From: Kofleriaceae bacterium
Lineage (GTDB): Bacteria > Myxococcota_A > Polyangia > Haliangiales > Haliangiaceae
DNA: 48,653 nucleotides
Assembly: GCA_022842285.1 (NCBI GenBank)
Contig: JALHPV010000015.1
Location: forward strand, 1-48,653
Reading direction: 5' to 3'
The translations under genes and the position numbers were made by a program. The notes beneath the pieces are model-generated. The model made no database searches. It was not told the DNA's origin and worked only from the letters and a program-made list of their open reading frames with translations. Below, piece by piece: positions 1 to 6,940 of the stretch; positions within the stretch are counted from its first letter, which is position 1; each line of letters starts with the position of its first letter.

Positions 1-78
1 TCAGAGGAGAGATTGTTCGCGCTTCGCGCGGACCGGACTCATGCCCTGACGCAGGCGGCGTTCGATGTCCGGGTGCCG

Positions 79-131
79 GACATCATTCCTCGGCGTCCTC
101 TGCGCCCTTGGCGGTCAGATCTCTGGAGCAC
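79..131. repeat. Dispersed repeat, copy 1 (CTTGGCGG type)
   Basis: This ~53-bp stretch matches 860-913 with only a few mismatches. The shared core runs from GACATC through a CCTTGGCGGT tract to ATCTCTGGAGCAC. On the minus strand it contains the last codons and TGA stop of the 115-205 gene fragment, followed by CGCC-rich sequence. Just upstream, near 17-33, is a short GC hairpin of the CGCGCTTCGCGCG type that recurs near 22271 and 23281. I infer a member of a local dispersed repeat family. Confidence 0.6.
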
Positions 132-205
132 CCGCGGCTCGGAGGCGCGCGAGGGATTCGTCGACGACCGCGGCATCACCGCCGGCGAGCCACGCGAGGG
201 GATCC
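115..205 (-). pseudogene. 3'-end fragment related to the 1304-1999 membrane protein
   Basis: Read on the minus strand, this stretch encodes a tail containing LAWLAGGDAA, then VD, LARLR and a stop. That matches the C-terminus of the membrane protein at 1304-1999, which also has LAWLAGGDAA, VD and LARLR. Nucleotide identity over about 60 bp is high but not perfect (for example a shared GCGAGCCACGCGAGGG run). Upstream of the match, at 206-222, the sequence changes abruptly to a palindromic repeat, so only the 3' end is present. It looks like a truncated paralogue remnant separated from the intact gene by about 1.1 kb that carries repeats and one hypothetical gene. Confidence 0.6.
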
Positions 206-222
206 ACGGGGTCGGACCCCGT
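206..222. repeat. GGGGTC/GACCCC palindrome (REP-like)
   Basis: ACGGGGTC and GACCCCGT form a perfect 8-bp inverted repeat around a single G. Related but less perfect GGGGTC...CCCC elements occur near 267-287 and 922-941, both followed by CATTGATG, near 1000-1012, and within the long hairpin at 23306-23344. This resembles repetitive extragenic palindromes; no transposase of the REP-associated kind is present in the window. Confidence 0.5.
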
Positions 223-302
223 CAAAACTTGGCGACAACAGTTAGCGCGGCTGGACGGGTCCGACTGGTCCGCCCCCCATTGATGCCAATCGCGCGTGTC
301 GC

Positions 303-728
303 CTAGCAGCGCACGAGGTCGAGCGCAGCGCGCGCGTTCGGCGCGAACACCAGGAGCGATGCCGTCGCGGTACGCGCAATGATGTCGAGCGTGTGATCGT
401 GGAACGTCCCGACCCAACGCGTGAGGCCGTCGTCATGCGCGTGCTGATAGAACGTGTAGTAGTCCATTCCTCGGGTCAGCGGATGGGTCCGCTGCTGGTC
501 TTCGCTCGGCGCACCGAGATGGACGTGGACCGCGCCCTCGAAGCGAAGAGCTCCGAACGGCTCCGCCCCGCCACGGCGTTCGAGATAACTGTCGGTGTCG
601 GGATGGCCCCAGCCCGGGAATGCGGTGTCGCGAGCCCGATAGACGCACCAGACCGCGCCGTCGATGTGAAACAGCTCTGGCTCGGGCGCGCCGGTATCCA
701 TCGGGGGCGGTTCGTGCCAGCGGATCAT
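303..728 (-). CDS. hypothetical protein, 141 aa
   Basis: I do not recognise this family. The protein is soluble-looking, rich in His, Asp, Trp and Tyr (for example HDDGLTRWVGTFHDH near the C-terminal third), and has no signal peptide or membrane helix. Its balanced composition, unlike the Arg/Ala/Pro-rich antisense frames around it, is the main reason to accept it as a gene. ATG at 728 is used; a second ATG at 701 is possible and neither has a strong ribosome binding site. It is isolated between repeat blocks, with a 3'-end gene fragment on one side and a repeat strip on the other, so it may be cargo of a small inserted segment. Confidence 0.5.
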   Translation of the reverse strand: MIRWHEPPPMDTGAPEPELFHIDGAVWCVYRARDTAFPGWGHPDTDSYLERRGGAEPFGALRFEGAVHVHLGAPSEDQQRTHPLTRGMDYYTFYQHAHDDGLTRWVGTFHDHTLDIIARTATASLLVFAPNARAALDLVRC

Positions 729-859
729 CGGGGACTGTCGCCACTGTTGTACGCGTAGCGGACATGCGCAAGGGAGCAGTCCACGGCATGCACCGGGCCA
801 CCGTTGAGCTACGCGCGCGTGCCCGCTTGGAGGTCCGCGTTCCTAACGGCCGGCTGCAC

Positions 860-913
860 GGACATCGATCCTTGGCGTCCCCCGCGACCTTGGCGGTTAC
901 ATCTCTGGAGCAC
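860..913. repeat. Dispersed repeat, copy 2 (CTTGGCGG type)
   Basis: Second copy of the 79-131 repeat. It shares GACATC, the CCTTGGCGGT tract and ATCTCTGGAGCAC. On the minus strand the copy can be read as APEM followed by TAA, parallel to APEI and TGA in copy 1. Both copies may therefore preserve the very end of a gene plus its downstream CGCC-rich flank. It is followed by a GGTCGGCCCC-ATTGATG element also found at 267-287. Confidence 0.55.
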
Positions 914-1105
914 GATCAACGGGTCGGCCCCATTGATGTCCGGCGTTCGGACAAGGCGCTCCTGACTGGGGGCAGCCCCGCCACACCGCACGGCTTGACG
1001 GGGTCCGCCCCCTGCGTACGCCCGCGCCGAACACACGGTGGACACCTCGAGTCTGCGCCTACCCCAGGTGGTGGCGGCGATCGCGCGCGTCGCCTGAAGC
1101 TTTCG

Positions 1106-1175
1106 GCACGCGATTCATGCGCACGCGATTCGTGCCCCGGAGTTCCAACGCCAAGACGCCATCGACGCCGAGAGG
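1106..1175 (+). repeat. Composite repeat module, locus 1
   Basis: Two adjacent 15-bp units (1106-1120 and 1121-1135) differ at one base, GCACGCGATTC(A/G)TGC. They run into TCGTGCCCC and then ACGCCAAGACGCC followed by a degenerate CGCCGAGAGG. The same order (15-bp doublet, TCGTGCCCC, ACGCCAAGACGCC, CGCCAAGG) occurs at 23193-23265. Both modules lie on the plus strand a short way 3' of a minus-strand gene end. Confidence 0.55.
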
Positions 1176-1303
1176 AAGGTTTCGGAGGACGAGCTACCCA
1201 TGTTCCCGGTTGCACAGCCCCACCCCACAAGAGAGCTCCGGCGCGAAGCGCCCTGAAAGTTCCGGCCCTGGCGTCTATGGCGTCTTTGGCGTCTTGGCGT
1301 TGA

Positions 1304-1999
1304 TCATTCTTCGAGCGGGCATCTCCTGAGGCGTGCAAGTGCCGCGTCGACGGGCGCGGCATCGCCACCCGCGAGCCACGCGAGGGCTGCCGCGTCGAGC
1401 TCGCGAACGGCGTCGGGGTCGGCGCCCATCGCGAGCGCATCGGCGAAGGGCGCGGCGATCGGTTCGCGGGCGCGGCGGAGTACGGCCAGGCGGCCGTAGC
1501 TACCGCGGACGATGACCTGGCGGCCGTGCCAGTACGCGACGAGCAACGCGGGCAGCGCGATGAGGTCGGTGGGATCGGGGACGATCGTCGAGCCGCCGGT
1601 GACGACCGAGAGGGTCGCGGCGACGACAGCGGCCGCCGCGGGCGAGAGCTTGACGGCGGTGAAGCCGAGGAATGCGATCACGAGGGCGGCGTGCAGCTTC
1701 CAGGGACGGAGCGAGAAGTCGAGGCGCAGGCCGAGGCGTGCGAGCGCCATGAACGCCACGTCGAGCGCGGCCGTCGCGACGAGCGGGACCACCGCGAGGC
1801 CGGCGACATCGGAGAGCTTGCCGGTGATGGTGCCACCGACGGCGGGCTTGAGGAGCCAGTCGTTGACGACGAGGAGCGCGATGCATGCGAGAGGCAGCGG
1901 CGCGAGGAGCTCGGCCGCGGGGAAGCCCGGGCGTGCTGTCGAGTCGGGCCCGGCCAGGAAGCGCCAGGCGCGGCGGTAGGCGCTTACGTGCGATTCCAC
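1304..1999 (-). CDS. predicted multi-pass membrane protein, 231 aa
   Basis: I cannot assign a function. Hydrophobic segments that could span the membrane lie at about residues 28-50, 64-90, 102-135 and 145-165, so three or four helices. The soluble C-terminal tail (about 180-231) is Ala/Asp-rich and contains LAWLAGGDAA, the part that is duplicated as a fragment at 115-205. The ATG at 1999 lies inside the end of the BoxC-like gene, giving a 16-nt overlap. The stop is followed directly by CGCCAAGACGCC-type repeat sequence. The overlap suggests co-translation with the upstream boxC-like and kinase genes. Confidence 0.7.
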   Translation of the reverse strand: MESHVSAYRRAWRFLAGPDSTARPGFPAAELLAPLPLACIALLVVNDWLLKPAVGGTITGKLSDVAGLAVVPLVATAALDVAFMALARLGLRLDFSLRPWKLHAALVIAFLGFTAVKLSPAAAAVVAATLSVVTGGSTIVPDPTDLIALPALLVAYWHGRQVIVRGSYGRLAVLRRAREPIAAPFADALAMGADPDAVRELDAAALAWLAGGDAAPVDAALARLRRCPLEE

Positions 2000-3654
2000 T
2001 GAAACTGTGGACGCTCGGGGCGGCCGTACAGCGTCAGGGCGCCGTGCTCGCCGGTGGAGTTGGCGCGCGTGAAGATCCAGTTCTGCCAGGCCGAGAGGCG
2101 ACCGAAGATCTTCGTCTCCATGGTCTCGGGGCCGACGAAGCGCAGGGAGGCTTCCATGCCGGTGAGGGCATCGGGCGAGAGCGACGCCCGCTCCTCCACG
2201 GCGATGCGGAGCTCGTCGGCGAAGTCGATGTCATCGGCGGCGACGGTGACGATGCCGAGCGCTTCCGCCTCCTCGACGTCGATCGGCCCCTCTTTGCCCC
2301 GGGCGATGACCTTGCCGACGCGCTCGGGCTCGCCGTAGAAGCGGGCCCCGAGGCGCGAGAGGCCGGTGTGGGTGGTGTTGAAGCCCTCGTTGGCGACCGA
2401 CAGAGCCACCGAGATCTTGTCGTCGAGAAGCGCGTAGAAGCGATCGGCGCCGAGGGCAAGCTCGAGCAGGGAGCCGGCGAAGCACGACGTCGGCGCATCG
2501 GCCACCGCGTAGAAGCTGCGGGCCGTGTTGTCGAAGCGCTTCAGCACGCGCTTCTGGAGGAGCCGCACTTCGCGGGCGAAGCCGGTCTTGGCGGCGGCGA
2601 GGGCGGCGTCGTGAGCGAGGACCTGCGCCGCGTCACCAACGGTACGAACGAGGACCATGCCGATGTCGGAGAGATCGAAGCGCAGGTGGAGGAGCGCGTC
2701 GTCGAGCTCGCAGAAGGCGCGCAGGCTCCACTGGTTCGGGTCGAGCGAGTCGGCCTGCGGGGCCGCGTCGGGGCCCTTCACCGTCAGCTGGGCGGTGCGG
2801 GTGGCCTTGTCGTAGGCCAGCTCGACGTACTTGTAGACAAAGGACGTGGCCGTGATCTTCGGCGCGAGCTCGGGCAGCTCCACGGCGGGACCGCGCGCCA
2901 CGGTCTGCTTCGCGGCGAGCTTGCCGGCGCGGGCCTTCACGGTCTCGTCCCACTTGGTGCGGGAGATGACGTCCTCGACGAGGCCCCAGTCCTTCGCGCG
3001 CTTGCCCTTGATGCCCTCTGCGGTCGTGCAGAACACGTCCGCGCGGTCGCGGCGGACCTTGCGCTTGTCGACGAGGCGGGTAAGGCCCCCCGTCCCGGGG
3101 AGGACGGCGAGGAGCGGCGTCTCGGGGAACGACACGGCTGACGAGCCGTCGTCGACGAGCACCGTCTCGTCGCACGCGAGCGCGAGCTCGTAGCCGCCGC
3201 CGGCGGTCGTGCCCTTGCACGCGCAGAGGCTGGCGAGACCGCTCTCCGCGGAGGCATCCTCGAGGTAGAGGCGCGTCTCGTTGGTGAACTTGCAGAAGTT
3301 CACCTTGAACGAGTGGGACGAGAGCCCCAGCATGTAAATGTTGGCGCCCGAGCAGAACACGCGATCGAGGTCGGCCGTGAACACGACCGTCTTCACGGTG
3401 GGATGCTCGAAGCGGAGACGCTGGATCACGTCGGCGAGCTCGATATCGACCGAGAGGTCGTACGAGTTGAGCTTCAGCTCGTAGCCGGGCTTGTGCGGGT
3501 GGTCCGCATCGACGGCCATGACCACCGTCGCGACCTCTCCATCGACGGACAGCCGCCAGTGCTTGTACTTGGAGGGATGCGTCTCGAACCGCGTGGGCTC
3601 CATCGGCACGTGGGTACCAACGAACCGACGCTTTGTCACTACGGGGTTGGCCAT
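1984..3654 (-). CDS. boxC: BoxC-type 2,3-epoxybenzoyl-CoA dihydrolase (benzoyl-CoA-dihydrodiol lyase)
   Basis: A 556-aa crotonase-superfamily protein of the length and sequence style of BoxC. BoxC opens the ring of 2,3-epoxybenzoyl-CoA hydrolytically in the aerobic benzoyl-CoA (box) pathway of the cytoplasm. Visible crotonase features are the CoA-ester oxyanion-hole region VFCSGANIYMLG (about residues 100-110), the glycine-rich GTTAGGGYELALACDE (about 148-163) and SFPETPLLAVLPGTGGL (about 175-191). A second crotonase-like half follows. The start at 3654 overlaps the end of the kinase gene by 16 nt; ATG at 3603 (MEPTRF) is an alternative. BoxA and BoxB are not in this window, so the pathway assignment rests on the family alone. 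A different CoA-thioester substrate is possible. Confidence 0.8.
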   Translation of the reverse strand: MANPVVTKRRFVGTHVPMEPTRFETHPSKYKHWRLSVDGEVATVVMAVDADHPHKPGYELKLNSYDLSVDIELADVIQRLRFEHPTVKTVVFTADLDRVFCSGANIYMLGLSSHSFKVNFCKFTNETRLYLEDASAESGLASLCACKGTTAGGGYELALACDETVLVDDGSSAVSFPETPLLAVLPGTGGLTRLVDKRKVRRDRADVFCTTAEGIKGKRAKDWGLVEDVISRTKWDETVKARAGKLAAKQTVARGPAVELPELAPKITATSFVYKYVELAYDKATRTAQLTVKGPDAAPQADSLDPNQWSLRAFCELDDALLHLRFDLSDIGMVLVRTVGDAAQVLAHDAALAAAKTGFAREVRLLQKRVLKRFDNTARSFYAVADAPTSCFAGSLLELALGADRFYALLDDKISVALSVANEGFNTTHTGLSRLGARFYGEPERVGKVIARGKEGPIDVEEAEALGIVTVAADDIDFADELRIAVEERASLSPDALTGMEASLRFVGPETMETKIFGRLSAWQNWIFTRANSTGEHGALTLYGRPERPQFQWNRT

Positions 3655-6600
3655 GCGACCACTTCAGACTCGGACAGATCGACCAGGTTCGTGACCTCGT
3701 GCAGCCACTTGCGCAAGGCGGCCGGCTCCGTCGGGACGCTCAGATCGAAGCGGAAGATCGCGTGGCCCGGCCGCCGAAAGGCGATGCTCGAGCCGTTGAC
3801 GGCGGGCGGGTCGGAGATCGTGGCCGTGGTGAACACGTCGTAGGTCAGGCCCGTGGGCAGGTCGATCACGCGCAAGCGGCCGTTGCCGCCGCTGGTGATG
3901 AGTCGATCCTCCGACGCGATACTGAAGTCGCCGATGGTGAGCGGCAGGATGCGCCCCGTCGTGCCGTCGTGGACGTAGATCGCATTGGCGAGCTTGGCGA
4001 TCACGTAACGTTCCGATCCGGAGAGGTTGACGATGCGCGACTCGAGGTCGTCGTAGATGAGGAGCACGCCGTCCCATTTCCAGAGGCGCTTGCCACTGGC
4101 GACCCACACGACGCCCCCGTCGTCGACGATGATGCTGTCCAAGGGGGTGGGTAGCACCGTACAGATCCGCGCATCGGTCCGCAGGTCGACGCGGCAGAGC
4201 CGGCCGTTGGACACCGCCACCACGAGCCAGTCGCCGCGGAGCGACGCCGCCAGCGGTGTGCCGTCGAGCCGCGGGAGCTCCGTGACCGTGCCGGTCGCCA
4301 TCGTCGCGAGCTGGCCATCGGCCCCGATGATGACCGGGTAGCGGTCCAGAAGGGCGAAGTCGAGGGGACGCAGCGTCACGACCTGCTTGGTCGTGGCATC
4401 GCGAATGTACTGCCGCCCATCCTTCGAGCCGGTGGCCACCAGCCAGCGGTCGGTCGGGTCGACCGTGACGCCCTGGTAGGCATCGAAGGGCATGTCGAGC
4501 GCCTCGCGCGTTCCGTCGAGGGCGACGCGGGTCACGCGGAGAAAGTCCTCGATCGTATAGAGCGCGACCGAGGTGATGGCCGCCAGCGTGCCCGCCCCCG
4601 TGTACGGCGAGAGGTTCTGCTGCGCGAGGTCGTAGAGCATCACCTCGTTCATGCTCGCCGCCGCGAGGTAGTGGTCGTCCATGCTCGTCGTCGCGCGCTG
4701 GTACCCTGCCGGTCGGGGAGCCAGCTCGATCGAGTGGGTGGGGAGCGCGACGAAGATCGTGCCCTTGTGCGTCAGCGCGATGGCGCCGCGCCCGTTGGCC
4801 GTCGGGAACAGCCCCGAGACCGGACCGGGGTACATGATTCCGGTGATCCCGTTCGGTAGCTCGCTGACGAGCGCATTGCCGCGGGCGGCCACGACGAACG
4901 ACCCGACTACCGCCATGACCCCGACGTTGGAAGAGCAATGGCCCACCCCATCGGGCGAGGCGTGCCAGACGCACGTCTTCGTTCGCGTGGTGGCCACGAC
5001 GAGAGCGCCGAGGCTGGTGAGAAACGGCGATTCGTCGAGCTCGATGTGGCCCGGCAACTCGCGCTCACCCGACGGCGTGAGGAGGTACACGCGCTTGCCG
5101 ACGAGGTGCGCGACGCCGTGGCCGGTGACGCCCACCGGCTTCTCGAGCCCCGTCACGAGGGGCGGACCGAGCGCCGTCATCGCCGGATCGAAGGCATAGA
5201 CCGAGGTGTCGGAGAGCACGTAGCCGCCACGCCCGATCACGACCACGACTGGTTGGGGGCCCGCGGGAACCTCACGTTGGGTCTTCGTCTCGGTATCGAG
5301 GATGACAACGCCCTCCGGTCTGCCGCCGACGATGATGCGCTCGTCGACCCACTGCAGGCCGCTGGCGTCGGAGGTCCCGATCAGCGACCGCTCTCCCGAA
5401 GGCACCTCCTGCACCCACAAGGTCCTGTCGATGAGTCGGACGAGGAGTCGCTTGCTGCTCGGCGAGAACGCCACGAAGACGACCTGGGAGGGGTACGAGT
5501 AGCCACGAGGGATGCCACGGGCCATGGCCGCCCCCGCGACGACCGACGCCGCACGCCACTGGGTCGAGTCCAGCGGGATCCGACGCAAGACGGCGATCGC
5601 CGCCGCCGGATCCGTCTCGGCCAGATCCATCGCGTGCCGCACGAGCAGCTCGTCGCGCTTGTCATTCGCTGCCCGCTGACCGGCCAGCGCGACCTTGCGT
5701 GCTTGCTCCGCGGCATCTCGCTCGGCGATCACGCGCTGCACCGAAAGCGTGGCGCCGACGGCAATGATGACGAGCGCGATGACCGCAACGGCGATCACGG
5801 GCTTGTGGCGACTCGCGAAGCGGCGGAGCTGCTCGAACCACGTGTAGTGCCGCGCTCCGACGAGCTTGCCTGTCACGTACTGTCGGAGATCTGACGCCAG
5901 CTCGCCCGCGTCGGCGTAGCGACGGCTCGCCTGCGGATCCATCGCCTTCCTCAGGATCGCGACGAGATCCGCCGGCGTGCGCTGGTCGAGCTGCGACCAG
6001 TCGGCATCCTGGTTCGCGCCCACCCTGGTCAGGATCTCCGTCGCACTGTTCGTGCGGAACGCGAGCTTGCCCGTCAGCACGTAGTAGAGCGTGGCCCCGA
6101 GGGCATAGACATCGGCGCGCGCATCGATGGTTTCCCCCCGCGCTTGCTCGGGGGCCATGAAGCCTGGCGTGCCGGCCACGGCCCCGGCCCGGGTCAACTC
6201 CGGGTGGCTATCGAGGATCGGCGCCGGGCCCTCGGTCGTCTGCTCGTCGAGGTCGTAGGCACGGGCGAGGCCCCAGTCGATCACGAGGGTCTCGCCGAAC
6301 GGTCCGACGAGGATGTTCGTGGGCTTGATATCGCGGTGAATCACGCGGCGCGCATGAGCGAACCCGACGGCATCGCAGGCGGCGAGCACGTTCGGTACCA
6401 GGGCGAGTCGCGCGTCGAACGCACGTGGATCCACGAGCTCGCTGAGCGGCCGGCCGTCGACCTTGCGCATCACGTAGTACGGCTTGCCCTCGGCATCGCG
6501 ACCGGCGTCGTGAATCGGCACGATCCCGGGGTGCTCGAGCCGCGCCGTGATCTGCGCTTCACGTTCGAAGCGCGCCAGGTCCGTCACGTCCGTCGACATG

Positions 6601-6833
6601 ATCGTCTTCACCGCGACGGAGCGGCCCAGCGCGCGATCGTACGCATCGATGACCCGGCCCATGCCACCGCGCCCGAGCTCACCCAGCTCCGCGAAGCGAT
6701 CCGCGGGTTGGTCGAATGCCCCCACCGGCGCCGGCATGTCGATGGTGCTGGCCGCGGTCGCGGACTCGCGTGCCCGGAGCCCCGGACTCTCGCGCAGGGT
6801 CTCGACATCCGCCGGGTCCGGCTTCACGGCCAC
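3639..6833 (-). CDS. Ser/Thr protein kinase with C-terminal beta-propeller, one membrane span
   Basis: A 1064-aa PknB-like kinase. From the GTG start, the Gly-rich loop GRGGMGRV is near residues 55-62, the catalytic Lys in VAVK at 76, HRDIKPTN near 166-173, DWG (instead of DFG) at 186-188 and APE near 227. A single transmembrane helix lies at about 344-364. The rest is a long all-beta region with repeats typical of WD40/PQQ-like propellers, predicted outside the membrane and likely a sensor or binding platform. The GTG at 6833 is chosen because GGAGG lies 7 nt upstream; longer in-frame starts run into the divergent acyl-CoA dehydrogenase region. The stop overlaps the boxC-like start by 16 nt, so the kinase appears to lead a three-gene operon. 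Confidence 0.85.
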   Translation of the reverse strand: MAVKPDPADVETLRESPGLRARESATAASTIDMPAPVGAFDQPADRFAELGELGRGGMGRVIDAYDRALGRSVAVKTIMSTDVTDLARFEREAQITARLEHPGIVPIHDAGRDAEGKPYYVMRKVDGRPLSELVDPRAFDARLALVPNVLAACDAVGFAHARRVIHRDIKPTNILVGPFGETLVIDWGLARAYDLDEQTTEGPAPILDSHPELTRAGAVAGTPGFMAPEQARGETIDARADVYALGATLYYVLTGKLAFRTNSATEILTRVGANQDADWSQLDQRTPADLVAILRKAMDPQASRRYADAGELASDLRQYVTGKLVGARHYTWFEQLRRFASRHKPVIAVAVIALVIIAVGATLSVQRVIAERDAAEQARKVALAGQRAANDKRDELLVRHAMDLAETDPAAAIAVLRRIPLDSTQWRAASVVAGAAMARGIPRGYSYPSQVVFVAFSPSSKRLLVRLIDRTLWVQEVPSGERSLIGTSDASGLQWVDERIIVGGRPEGVVILDTETKTQREVPAGPQPVVVVIGRGGYVLSDTSVYAFDPAMTALGPPLVTGLEKPVGVTGHGVAHLVGKRVYLLTPSGERELPGHIELDESPFLTSLGALVVATTRTKTCVWHASPDGVGHCSSNVGVMAVVGSFVVAARGNALVSELPNGITGIMYPGPVSGLFPTANGRGAIALTHKGTIFVALPTHSIELAPRPAGYQRATTSMDDHYLAAASMNEVMLYDLAQQNLSPYTGAGTLAAITSVALYTIEDFLRVTRVALDGTREALDMPFDAYQGVTVDPTDRWLVATGSKDGRQYIRDATTKQVVTLRPLDFALLDRYPVIIGADGQLATMATGTVTELPRLDGTPLAASLRGDWLVVAVSNGRLCRVDLRTDARICTVLPTPLDSIIVDDGGVVWVASGKRLWKWDGVLLIYDDLESRIVNLSGSERYVIAKLANAIYVHDGTTGRILPLTIGDFSIASEDRLITSGGNGRLRVIDLPTGLTYDVFTTATISDPPAVNGSSIAFRRPGHAIFRFDLSVPTEPAALRKWLHEVTNLVDLSESEVVAWPTP

Positions 6834-6940
6834 GTCACCACCTCCGCCCCGGGAACGTCCGGCGAGCGCCGGCAGGCCGTCTGGCCGCCCGCACGCTCTC
6901 CTCCAGTTTGCCATCCCCCACGGGGGTAGGATGCCACGGC
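6834..6940. promoter_or_regulatory. Divergent intergenic region between kinase and acyl-CoA dehydrogenase genes
   Basis: This 107-bp gap separates divergent starts at 6833 (minus) and 6941 (plus) and must contain both promoters. On the minus strand GGAGG at 6841-6845 is a clear ribosome binding site for the kinase GTG. A CCCCCACGGGGG palindrome at about 6916-6927 is the only obvious symmetrical element. I cannot recognise -35/-10 boxes. Confidence 0.45.

Larger units (their letters stand above)
729..1303. other. repeat-rich intergenic strip (575 bp), no convincing gene
   Basis: No frame here looks like a real protein; the open frames are Arg/Pro-rich artefacts of high GC. It holds the second copy of the 53-bp repeat (860-913), GGGGTC/CCCC elements at 922-941 and around 1000, a perfect-type 15-bp tandem doublet at 1106-1135, ACGCCAAGACGCC-type sequence at 1147-1175 and again inverted near 1263-1303, and a GGCGC-GAA-GCGCC hairpin near 1233-1245. 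The same set of motifs occurs in the same order at 23193-23352. Confidence 0.6.

Noticed and set aside
13-306. Plus-strand open frames in the first 300 bases
   Set aside because: Arg/Pro/Ala-rich, run through repeats and a gene fragment on the other strand; no support as genes.
1885-3141. About 400-codon plus-strand open frame opposite the boxC-like gene
   Set aside because: Antisense artefact; the sense strand encodes a clear crotonase-family enzyme.
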